A stretch of DNA of 64,000 bases from Chitinophaga parva. Its GTDB lineage: Bacteria; Bacteroidota; Bacteroidia; Chitinophagales; Chitinophagaceae. The DNA lies in contig NZ_QCYK01000002.1 of NCBI RefSeq assembly GCF_003071345.1, forward strand, positions 1,550,001 through 1,614,000, written 5' to 3'. The notes beneath the pieces were generated by a model that saw nothing but the letters and a program-made list of their open reading frames with translations, did not search any database and had not been told where the DNA came from. The position numbers and the translations under genes are program-made. This document shows positions 50,575 through 58,868 of the stretch, one piece after another (the stretch's first letter is position 1; the number at the start of each line of letters is the position of its first letter).

Positions 50575-52689
50575 ATGAAAACCAAAGAATTCAAACACGT
50601 AAGCTACCTCTGGGATGAGCGTAAGGCAGCAGAACTGGCGGGCGATGAAGTGGGGCTGCTCATTTACCGTTCTAACTTACTGGGCGCCGATCTGCGGCTC
50701 ACTAATTATGGCGGGGGCAATACTTCCTGCAAGGCCGTGGTGAAAGATCCGCTGACCGGCCAGGACACGGAAGTGATGTGGGTGAAAGGCAGCGGCGGCG
50801 ATATCGGTACGCTGAAACGCAGCGGGCTGGCTGCTTTATACGTGGATAAGCTGAGAGGCCTGGAAAAGGTGTACCGGGGCCTGGCGCATGAAGATGAAAT
50901 GGTGCGCCTCTTCAACTATTGCCTGTTTGACCTGGATTCAAAAGCGCCTTCCATCGATACGCCTTTGCATGGGTTCCTGCCCTTCCATCATATTGACCAC
51001 CTGCATCCCGATGCGGCCATCGCCATTGCGGCAGCAAAGGATGGCAAACGCATTACACAGGAATTATTTGGCGGCACCCTGGGTTGGGTGGAGTGGCAAA
51101 GACCAGGCTTTGACCTGGGCCTGAAGCTCCGCCAGTGCCTGCAGGACAATCCCGGTATTCGTGGTATTATGCTGGGATCGCACGGGCTCTTTACCTGGGG
51201 CAACACCGCCTATGAAAGTTATGTGAACACATTGGAAGTGATCGAGACCTGTGCCGCTTACGTAGAAGCGAATTATAACAAAGTGAAGCCCGTATTTGGC
51301 GGCGCACGCATCACGGCACAGGCGCCCGAAAAACGCCAGCAGCAAGCCATTGCACTGGCACCGGTACTGCGTGGTTTTTGTTCCACGCACCAGCACATGG
51401 TGGGCCACTTTACCGATGATGCCCGCGTGCTGGAATTCATCAACTCCCATGACCTGGGCCGCCTGGCACCCCTGGGAACCTCCTGCCCGGACCACTTCCT
51501 GCGCACCAAAATAGCACCCCTGGTGCTGGACCTGGCGCCGGATGCGGAATTGAAAGATGTAAAAGCACTGAAGGAAAAACTGGCCCCCGCATTTGAAGCG
51601 TACCGCGCGGATTACAAAGCATATTATGAAAGTTGCAAGCACGCGGACAGTCCCGCCATGCGCGATGCCAACCCGGTGGTGATCCTGTATCCCGGCGTGG
51701 GCATGTTCACCTTTGCCAAGGATAAGCAGACCGCGCGCGTAGCGGCAGAATTTTATATCAATGCCATCAACGTCATGAAAGGCGCGGAGGCGATCTCAGA
51801 ATACACCTCGCTGCCCCGCCAGGAAGCATTTGACATTGAATACTGGTTGCTCGAAGAGGCCAAGCTGCAGCGCATGCCCAAGCCCAAGGCGCTGAGCGGG
51901 CGCATAGCACTGGTAACCGGCAGCGCCGGTGGCATAGGCCGCGCCATTGCCAGGAAATTTGCCGACGAAGGCGCCGTGGTGGTGATCAATGATAATGATG
52001 CGGAAAGACTGTCCGTGGCTAAAGCTGCATTTGAAAAACAATATGGCCGGGATGCCTTTATCACTGCGCCCCTGGACGTAACGGATATACACCAGATCCA
52101 GGGCGCTTTTGATGCATCCTGCCTGGCATTTGGCGGCGTGGATATTATTGTGAACTGCGCCGGCCTCTCTGTTTCTAAACCGCTGGAGGACCATACCAGC
52201 GCGGATTGGGACCTGCTTTACGATGTACTGGTGAAAGGACAGTTCCTGGTCACACAAGCCGGCGTAAACATCCTGCGCAAGCAGGACCAGGGCGGCGATG
52301 TGATCAACATCGTGAGTAAGAACGCGCTGGTGTCTGGTCCTAACAATGCCGGTTATGGCAGTGCCAAAGCCGCGCAGCTGCACCTGGGCCGCCTCAACGC
52401 GGCAGAACTGGGGCCAGACCGCATCCGCGTGAACACCGTAAACCCCGACGCCGTGATCGCAGACAGCAAGATCTGGGAAGGCGCCTGGGCGGAGGGCCGC
52501 GCCAAAGCATACGGCGTAAAGGTGGAAGACCTGCCCGCGTTCTATGCCAAACGCACCCTGCTCAACGAGATCATCCTGCCGGAAGATATTGCCAACGCCT
52601 GCTTTGTTTTTGTAGGCGGCCTGCTGAACAAAAGCACCGGTAATGTGCTGAATGTGGACGGGGGCGTGGCCATGGCCTTTGTACGGTAA
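50575..52689 (+). CDS. Bifunctional rhamnulose-1-phosphate aldolase / short-chain dehydrogenase
   Basis: A 704-residue fusion. The N-terminal half (about 1-430) is a class II aldolase/adducin fold with zinc histidines in FHHIDHLHPDAAI and GSHGLFTWGN. The C-terminal half (about 440-700) is a short-chain dehydrogenase with the NAD motif VTGSAGGIGRAIA and catalytic YGSAK. It would cleave L-rhamnulose-1-phosphate to DHAP and L-lactaldehyde and oxidise or reduce the latter. The same fusion (RhaEW type) is known from other bacteria. Start ATG 50575 (MKTKEFKHVSY) is chosen because the upstream codons lie in the GTAC repeat. Confidence 0.9.
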   Translation: MKTKEFKHVSYLWDERKAAELAGDEVGLLIYRSNLLGADLRLTNYGGGNTSCKAVVKDPLTGQDTEVMWVKGSGGDIGTLKRSGLAALYVDKLRGLEKVYRGLAHEDEMVRLFNYCLFDLDSKAPSIDTPLHGFLPFHHIDHLHPDAAIAIAAAKDGKRITQELFGGTLGWVEWQRPGFDLGLKLRQCLQDNPGIRGIMLGSHGLFTWGNTAYESYVNTLEVIETCAAYVEANYNKVKPVFGGARITAQAPEKRQQQAIALAPVLRGFCSTHQHMVGHFTDDARVLEFINSHDLGRLAPLGTSCPDHFLRTKIAPLVLDLAPDAELKDVKALKEKLAPAFEAYRADYKAYYESCKHADSPAMRDANPVVILYPGVGMFTFAKDKQTARVAAEFYINAINVMKGAEAISEYTSLPRQEAFDIEYWLLEEAKLQRMPKPKALSGRIALVTGSAGGIGRAIARKFADEGAVVVINDNDAERLSVAKAAFEKQYGRDAFITAPLDVTDIHQIQGAFDASCLAFGGVDIIVNCAGLSVSKPLEDHTSADWDLLYDVLVKGQFLVTQAGVNILRKQDQGGDVINIVSKNALVSGPNNAGYGSAKAAQLHLGRLNAAELGPDRIRVNTVNPDAVIADSKIWEGAWAEGRAKAYGVKVEDLPAFYAKRTLLNEIILPEDIANACFVFVGGLLNKSTGNVLNVDGGVAMAFVR

Positions 52690-52783
52690 AAACAGGCCGG
52701 AGATCCGCGCGTTTTCGTTACTTTGGGAACGGCCATGCTACCGGGTTTCCGGCTTTCTTTCCTGATATTTTAAATCCCACGTT

Positions 52784-54058
52784 ATGCTGCTACACCGCAC
52801 GTCCATTGAAGACCATAATGCCGCCTTGCTGGCCGCCCACCAGCGCCGCCTGCAATACCTGCGCAGTGAAGTGCCGCAGGTAGACGATGTATTGCCTTTA
52901 CTGACCGACTTACAGATAGCTATTCCCAGCTGGGCATTGGGCACCGGTGGTACCCGCTTCGGCCGTTTTTCCGGCGGTGGAGAGCCCCGCAGCATTGCAG
53001 AGAAAATTGAGGACGTAGGCCTGCTGCATGCCCTCAACCAGAGCAGTGGCAGCATTTCCCTGCACATACCCTGGGACGTGCCGGAAAACCACGCCAGCAT
53101 CCGTTCCCTGGCCGCCCAGCATGGGCTGCGCTTTGATGCAGTGAACTCCAATACTTTCCAGGACCAGCCGGGCCAGCAACACAGCTACAAATTTGGCTCC
53201 CTGCAGCACGTGGACAAAGCCGTGCGCAAACAAGCCATCGAGCACAATATTGAAGTGATACGCCAGGGAGTGGAGTTGGGCTCAAAGGCGCTCTCCGTGT
53301 GGCTTTCAGACGGGTCCTGCTTCCCGGGGCAACTCAACTTCCGCAAAGCATTTCAAAACACGCTGGAAAGCCTGCAGGAGATCTACGCAGCCCTGCCGGC
53401 AGACTGGAAACTGTGGCTGGAGTACAAAGCATTTGAACCTAATTTCTATTCCACTACGGTGGCAGACTGGGGCCAGTCTTACCTGTACGTGAGCAAGCTG
53501 GGGCCTAAAGCCTTTACCCTGGTGGACCTGGGCCATCACCTGCCCAATGCGAACATTGAACAGATCGTGTCCCTGCTGCTCATGGAAGGACGCCTGGGTG
53601 GTTTCCACTTCAATGATTCCAAATACGGGGATGACGACCTCACCACCGGCAGCATCCGCCCTTACCAGCTGTTCCTTATTTTCAATGAACTGGTGGAAGG
53701 CATGGACGCGCGCCATATGAACCACGCACAGGACCTGGGCTGGATGATCGACGCATCGCACAACGTGAAAGACCCGCTGGAAGACCTGCTGCAAAGCGTG
53801 GAAGCCATTAAACTGGCCTATGCACAGGCCCTGATCGTGGACCGCAAGGCACTGGCTGCCGCACAGGCGAATAACGACGTGGTGCGCGCCCAGGAAATAT
53901 TGCAGGCCGCCTTCCGCACAGACCTCCGCCCCCTGCTGGCCGAAAGCCGCCTGCGGGCCGGTGCCGCGCTGGCGCCCCTGCAACTGTTCCGTGAACTGAA
54001 CGTAAGACAATCCCTCATTAAAGAACGCGGCACCACTGCCGTGGCTACCGGACTTTAG
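52784..54058 (+). CDS. rhaI: L-rhamnose isomerase, RhaI type
   Basis: A 424-residue TIM-barrel isomerase with metal-binding residues in WLEYKAFEPNFYST, LVDLGHHLPNAN and GFHFNDSKYGDDDL. The pattern matches the RhaI family (Pseudomonas stutzeri type) and not E. coli RhaA. It converts L-rhamnose to L-rhamnulose with a divalent metal. The start ATG 52784 follows the aldolase gene by 94 bp, and the kinase begins 3 bp after the stop, so the two are translationally close. Confidence 0.88.
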   Translation: MLLHRTSIEDHNAALLAAHQRRLQYLRSEVPQVDDVLPLLTDLQIAIPSWALGTGGTRFGRFSGGGEPRSIAEKIEDVGLLHALNQSSGSISLHIPWDVPENHASIRSLAAQHGLRFDAVNSNTFQDQPGQQHSYKFGSLQHVDKAVRKQAIEHNIEVIRQGVELGSKALSVWLSDGSCFPGQLNFRKAFQNTLESLQEIYAALPADWKLWLEYKAFEPNFYSTTVADWGQSYLYVSKLGPKAFTLVDLGHHLPNANIEQIVSLLLMEGRLGGFHFNDSKYGDDDLTTGSIRPYQLFLIFNELVEGMDARHMNHAQDLGWMIDASHNVKDPLEDLLQSVEAIKLAYAQALIVDRKALAAAQANNDVVRAQEILQAAFRTDLRPLLAESRLRAGAALAPLQLFRELNVRQSLIKERGTTAVATGL

Positions 54059-54061
54059 CCC

Positions 54062-55471
54062 ATGCAACGTATACCCGTGATCGTGATCTTTGATATCGGG
54101 AAGACAAACAAGAAATGTTTGCTTTTCGATACCCACTACCAGCTGGTAAAGGAGCATAGTGTGCAACTGCCGGAAGTCCCTGATGAAGATGGCTACCCGG
54201 CAGAAGATGTGCATGCGCTGGGGGCCTGGGTGCGCAATACTTTCCGGGAGTTGCAGCAGCTGGGGGAATATGAGATCCGCGCGGTGAACTTTTCCGGTTA
54301 TGGGGCCAGTTTTGTATGGCTGGACGAACAAGGGAAGCCCGTAGCGCCGCTGTATAACTACCTGAAACCTTATCCCGAAGCACTGGAGCAACAGTTTGCC
54401 GCCACGTATGGTACTGCCGCCAAAGTGGCCAGGGAAACGGCTTCCCCGGTGCTGGGCAGTCTTAATTCCGGCATGCAGCTATACCGCATGAAGCAGGAGC
54501 AACCAGCTACGTATGCCCGTGCCCGTTATTGCCTGCACTTACCGCAATACCTCAGTTACCTGCTCACCGGGCAGGCATTTACAGATATTACCAGCATTGG
54601 CTGCCATACCCGCCTGTGGAACTTTACAGCAAATGCCTATCATCACTGGGTGACGGCGGAAGGCCTGCCGGACAAGCTGGCGCCTTTGCATGCGGCGGAT
54701 GAAGCCCTGCACGTAGCGGTGAACGGGCGGGAGATTTCCGCGGGCATAGGCCTGCACGACAGCTCTGCCGCGCTGATCCCCTACCTGTCCGGCTTTCATG
54801 AGCCGTTTGTGTTGCTGAGCACCGGTACCTGGTGCATCAGCCTGAATCCTTTTAACCACACACCGCTTACAGACGCGGAGCTGCAGCAGGATTGCCTTTG
54901 CTACCTGGATTACAAAGGCAGGCCCGTAAAGGCCAGCCGCCTGTTTGCAGGGCACGGGCATGAGCAGCTGGTAAAGGCGCTGGCAAAGCATTATAACAAG
55001 CCCCTGCACTATTACCGCACCGTATGGTACGATCCTTTGCTGGCCGCCGGCCTGCAACCCGGTGCCCTGGAGGGGCTTACCCTGGCCCGCCTGGAGCAAT
55101 ACCCGGATTATGAAACGGCTTATCACCAATGGGTGGTATCGCTTATGGCGTTGCAAAAAAGATCGCTGGAACTGGTGCTGGAAAACGCGCCGGTGAAGCG
55201 CATCTTCGTGGACGGGGGCTTTAGCGGTAACCCGTTGTTCATGCATTTACTGGCAGCGGCATTTCCCCAGGTAGAGGTATATGCCGCCGCCATGCCACAG
55301 GCATCCGCGTTGGGTGCAGCCCTGGCCATCCACACCGCCTGGAATGACAAGCCTTTGCCGGCAGATCTCATTGAGCTGAAGTACTATGCCGCACCCGCTC
55401 CGCAAGCGCTTGTCCCGCCGGAGGGGGGCCCCGGGAGCGAAAATTCAACCCCGGGGAATGAATATCCCTAA
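54062..55471 (+). CDS. FGGY-family L-rhamnulose kinase (RhaB/RhaK type)
   Basis: A 469-residue sugar kinase with two actin-like lobes. The phosphate-1 loop is FDIGKTNKKCLLFD (about 9-22). Catalytic and adenosine motifs are GIGLHDSSAALIPYL, LLSTGTWCISLNP and VDGGFSGNPLF. It is shorter and more diverged than E. coli RhaB, but its position between isomerase and regulator supports L-rhamnulose as substrate. It starts 3 bp after rhaI and is followed by the GntR gene 41 bp downstream, so the operon is continuous. Confidence 0.85.
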   Translation: MQRIPVIVIFDIGKTNKKCLLFDTHYQLVKEHSVQLPEVPDEDGYPAEDVHALGAWVRNTFRELQQLGEYEIRAVNFSGYGASFVWLDEQGKPVAPLYNYLKPYPEALEQQFAATYGTAAKVARETASPVLGSLNSGMQLYRMKQEQPATYARARYCLHLPQYLSYLLTGQAFTDITSIGCHTRLWNFTANAYHHWVTAEGLPDKLAPLHAADEALHVAVNGREISAGIGLHDSSAALIPYLSGFHEPFVLLSTGTWCISLNPFNHTPLTDAELQQDCLCYLDYKGRPVKASRLFAGHGHEQLVKALAKHYNKPLHYYRTVWYDPLLAAGLQPGALEGLTLARLEQYPDYETAYHQWVVSLMALQKRSLELVLENAPVKRIFVDGGFSGNPLFMHLLAAAFPQVEVYAAAMPQASALGAALAIHTAWNDKPLPADLIELKYYAAPAPQALVPPEGGPGSENSTPGNEYP

Positions 55472-55512
55472 GCACGCCCGCTGTACCAACCCGCGCTAAA
55501 ATGCCGTAACTT

Positions 55513-56550
55513 ATGTCCATGAAAGCATCCAAGCTGTTTGATATGATCGCGGTGGACGAATTTTCCGCCACGCCAAAATATTTACAACTCACCAATGCCA
55601 TCCTCAACGCCATCAGCGCCGGCAAGATCGAGAAAGACGATCCCCTGCCCAGCATCAATGAACTGAGTTACCAGCTGGAGATCTCCCGTGACACCGCAGA
55701 GAAAGGCTACCGCTATCTCAAAAAAATAGGCGTGCTGGCCTCCGTGCCGGGCAAAGGATATTTTATCCGCAACACCGGCTTCCGCCAGATGTTGAAAATA
55801 TGCCTGCTCTTCAACAAACTCAGCGCGCACAAAAAGATCATTTACGATGCGTTTGTAGCCGCCCTGGGTGAGCATGTAGCCATCGATTTTTATATCTACA
55901 ACAACGACTTTGGCCTCTTCAAGAAAATACTGAACAACAAGAAGGGAGAGTATTCCCATTACGTGGTGATCCCGCATTTCCTGGAAGGAGGGGAGCACGC
56001 GCACGAGATCATCAACACCATTCCCCCGGAAAAATTACTGCTGCTGGATAAGATACTGCCTGGCATCCAGGGGGAATATGCAGCGGTGTATGAAAATTTT
56101 GCCAACGATATTTACAACGCGCTGGAACAGGCGCTGGAGCAGCTGAGCAAGTACCGCACCATCAAGATCATTTTCCCGCGCAACAGTTACTATCCCGTGG
56201 AGATCCAGCGGGGCGTGAACCGCTTCTGCCAGGACTATGCCTTCAATTACCGGCAGGTGCACAAGGTGGCGGAAGAGCCCATAGAGGAAGGGGATGTGTT
56301 CCTGAGCGTGATGGAAGACGACCTGGTGCTGCTCATTGAGCGCCTCATTTCCATGCAGCTGAAAGTGGGAGAGCAGGTGGGGGTTATTTCCTACAATGAA
56401 ACCCCGCTGAAGAAGATCATCCTCAACGGCATTACCACCGTGAGCACGGATTTCCGGCAGATGGGCTCCGCCGCCGCCCGCATGATCCTGGACAATGAGC
56501 GCCGCCACGTGGAGATCCCATTCCACCTTACACTGCGGTCATCGCTCTGA
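55513..56550 (+). CDS. GntR-type regulator with LacI-like sensor domain, probable rhamnose regulator
   Basis: A 345-residue regulator. The N-terminal winged helix of GntR type (about 20-88: LPSINELSYQLEISRDTAEKGYRYL, then ASVPGKGYFI) is fused to a C-terminal periplasmic-binding-protein-like sensor (about 95-340: ICLLFNKLSAHKKIIYDAFV, VGVISYNETPLKKIIL, FRQMGSAAARMIL). The same layout regulates sugar genes elsewhere in Bacteroidota. It is the last gene of the rhamnose operon, 41 bp after the kinase, so L-rhamnose or a phosphate intermediate is the likely ligand. A terminator follows. Confidence 0.85.
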   Translation: MSMKASKLFDMIAVDEFSATPKYLQLTNAILNAISAGKIEKDDPLPSINELSYQLEISRDTAEKGYRYLKKIGVLASVPGKGYFIRNTGFRQMLKICLLFNKLSAHKKIIYDAFVAALGEHVAIDFYIYNNDFGLFKKILNNKKGEYSHYVVIPHFLEGGEHAHEIINTIPPEKLLLLDKILPGIQGEYAAVYENFANDIYNALEQALEQLSKYRTIKIIFPRNSYYPVEIQRGVNRFCQDYAFNYRQVHKVAEEPIEEGDVFLSVMEDDLVLLIERLISMQLKVGEQVGVISYNETPLKKIILNGITTVSTDFRQMGSAAARMILDNERRHVEIPFHLTLRSSL

Positions 56551-56614
56551 GAAGGGCTCATTATTAAAAGGTTGAACTGAACCGGTTGCCCCGCGGGCAA
56601 CGGTGTGAGTCATA

Positions 56615-56650
56615 AAAAAGGCCTGCCGCTGAGAACAGCGACAGGCTTTT
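56615..56650 (+). terminator. Rho-independent terminator of the rhamnose operon
   Basis: GCCTGCCGCTG and CAGCGACAGGC pair with one mismatch around a 4-nt loop, between an A run and TTTTG. Confidence 0.85.
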
Positions 56651-57084
56651 GTTCTAGGATATGGTCTATCCGCGGAATGCCCGCGAATTACTTTAAGGGG
56701 AAACGCATATGGTAAACAAGACAAAAAGCACAATTGTTGTCTTGGGCGCTAAAAAATTGCGCAGTACTTTTGATGCCGGATTTTCCACCCGCGCGCATGC
56801 CGGCGGAACAAAAAAATACTTTTTGTCCCCGTTTCTACAATATTTGTATGCCGGGATCGTCTCCGAAATTAAATTGTCAGACCGGGTAGCTGGTTAAATG
56901 GTTAAATTGCCAGCTCATTCAACATTGACAGTTTATTGCCATCATTTAACGGCTACCATGAAAAGTTTATTGTAACTGATAATCGCAACTTAACAGGCCT
57001 CCCCGTTAAAACCGGGCCTTGTGTTATTCAATGATACCGGTCAGCATTTTACGCATAACATTTAACGGTTAACGTCCAGCCGCT

Positions 57085-57120
57085 CAACAATTTAACAATC
57101 CAGCAATCTAACAATTCAAT
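57085..57120 (+). repeat. CAAT/AACAATT short repeat upstream of the ABC transporter
   Basis: Repeated CAACAATTTAACAATC / CAGCAATCTAACAATT units, ending 3 bp before the start codon. A related copy lies upstream of transketolase (63743-63790, opposite strand). Confidence 0.6.
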
Positions 57121-57122
57121 AA

Positions 57123-58868
57123 ATGGCCAAACAAAAACAAGGAAGTAAGCCGCAGGGGCCCAGTGTGTTCGGGTTGCTCAAACCTTACCGGAAACTGGTG
57201 GCCGGGCTCGTGGCCTTTGCCGCGGTTTCCAATGGGTTTTCCCTGGTACTGCCCCTTTACATCCGCAAGGCGGTGAACCAGTTCAATACCGATCCCAATG
57301 CGATGAACTCCGTATACCTGGGTTTCCTGGTGGTAGCGGTGGTAGTGTTCCTGCTCTCTTTTGCGCTGGGCTACCTGCAAACATACACCTCGGAAACCGT
57401 GGCCAAGGATCTCCGCACCCAGCTGTCGGACAAGATCTCGCGCCAGAGCTATGCCTACATCCAGGCGGCCAATCCCTCCCGCCTGCTTACCAATCTCACA
57501 TCTGATATTGACTCCATCAAGACCTTCGTGGCCCAGGCCATGTCGTCTATCGTGGCCAGCGTGATCACCATCCTGGGTGGCAGCGTGCTGCTGCTGGTGG
57601 TGAACTGGCGGCTGGGGCTGTGCGTGATCGCTATTATTCCCATCATTGCCATTACCTTTTTCGTGGTGCTGGGCAAGGTGAGGGCCCTGTTTAAAAAGAG
57701 CCGGGAGATCATTGACTGGCTGAACAAGGTGATCAATGAAAGCATCCTGGGTGCCGCCCTGATACGGGTGCTCAACTCCTGGCAACTGGAATACGATAAA
57801 TTTACCGGCCCCAATGCCAAAGCCCGCGACCTGGGCCTGAGCATCCTGCGCCTGTTTGCACTGCTCATTCCCATTGTAACCCTCACGGCAAACCTGGCTG
57901 TGTTCTGCATCCTGCAGCTGGGTGGCCGCTACGTGATCTACGGGCAGATGGATATGGGTACGTTTGTAGCATTTAACAGCTACCTGGCCATGCTGATCTT
58001 CCCCATTTTCGTGATCGGGTTTATGAGCAATATCATTGCCCAGAGCACGGTGGCCTACCAGCGCGTGCGCAGTGTGCTGGATGCGCCGGAAACCGCGCCC
58101 ACCGGCACGTACGTGGCGGAGCTGCAGGGTAATATTGACCTGGAAGACGTGGTAGTGCGCTATGGGGAAAAGCTGGCCCTGAAAGGCGTGACCATGCATA
58201 TTAAAGGCGGCAGCCGCACCGCGGTGATAGGCCCTACAGCAGCGGGCAAAACCCAGTTGCTCAACGTGCTCACCGCCCTGCTGAAGCCCACTTCCGGCCA
58301 GGTGCGGTACGATGGGGTGGACATCGACAAATACCAGCAGGACGAGCTGCTGCGCCAGGTGGGCCTGGTGTTCCAGGACAGCATTATGTTTAACCTGAGC
58401 CTGCGGGAAAACATTGCGTTCAGCGATACGGTAACGGATGCATTCCTGGAAAAAGCTATCCGCACCGCGGAGCTGTACGACTTCATCCACACCCTGCCCG
58501 AGGGGCTGAACACCATCGTGTCTGAACGGGGCAACAGTCTTTCCGGTGGGCAGAAACAGCGCATCATGCTGGCCCGCGCCCTGGCCGTGAACCCGAAAGT
58601 GTTGCTGCTGGATGATTTTACCGCCCGCGTGGATTCCCAAACAGAACAGAAGATCCTGCAGAACGTGCGGGCTAACTATCCAGGCATTACCCTGCTCTCC
58701 GTGACGCAGAAGATCGCGTCCGTGCAGGATTATGACCAGATCATTTTACTGATGGAAGGAGAGGTGTTGGCCGCAGGCACCCATGCGGAGCTGATGCAGA
58801 TCAGCCCTGAGTATGTACAGATTTTTGAATCACAACGCAGCACCAGTAACTATGAATTACAATCTTAA
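57123..58868 (+). CDS. ABC exporter half-transporter with degenerate ATP site
   Basis: A 581-residue fusion of six membrane helices (about 20-320) and an ATPase domain (about 340-575). Walker A is GPTAAGKTQ and the signature is canonical LSGGQKQR. Walker B, however, reads VLLLDDFTARVD, with Asp instead of the catalytic Glu, and the H-loop His is replaced by Gln (SVTQKIA). This matches the degenerate-site subunit of heterodimeric exporters such as TM287/288. The partner gene overlaps by 17 bp. The substrate is unknown (drug or lipid export is typical). Confidence 0.92.
   Translation: MAKQKQGSKPQGPSVFGLLKPYRKLVAGLVAFAAVSNGFSLVLPLYIRKAVNQFNTDPNAMNSVYLGFLVVAVVVFLLSFALGYLQTYTSETVAKDLRTQLSDKISRQSYAYIQAANPSRLLTNLTSDIDSIKTFVAQAMSSIVASVITILGGSVLLLVVNWRLGLCVIAIIPIIAITFFVVLGKVRALFKKSREIIDWLNKVINESILGAALIRVLNSWQLEYDKFTGPNAKARDLGLSILRLFALLIPIVTLTANLAVFCILQLGGRYVIYGQMDMGTFVAFNSYLAMLIFPIFVIGFMSNIIAQSTVAYQRVRSVLDAPETAPTGTYVAELQGNIDLEDVVVRYGEKLALKGVTMHIKGGSRTAVIGPTAAGKTQLLNVLTALLKPTSGQVRYDGVDIDKYQQDELLRQVGLVFQDSIMFNLSLRENIAFSDTVTDAFLEKAIRTAELYDFIHTLPEGLNTIVSERGNSLSGGQKQRIMLARALAVNPKVLLLDDFTARVDSQTEQKILQNVRANYPGITLLSVTQKIASVQDYDQIILLMEGEVLAAGTHAELMQISPEYVQIFESQRSTSNYELQS

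Larger units (their letters stand above)
56551..57122. other. Intergenic region, 572 bp
   Basis: It contains the rhamnose operon terminator (56615-56650) and, near the end, the CAAT-type repeat (57085-57120) just before the ABC transporter start. It presumably holds that gene's promoter. A 62-codon open frame at 56709 has no coding character. No gene is seen. Confidence 0.5.

Noticed and set aside
56709..56897. 62-codon plus-strand frame in the gap after the rhamnose operon
   Set aside because: No family, an atypical composition for this genome and no terminator. Probably non-coding leader.
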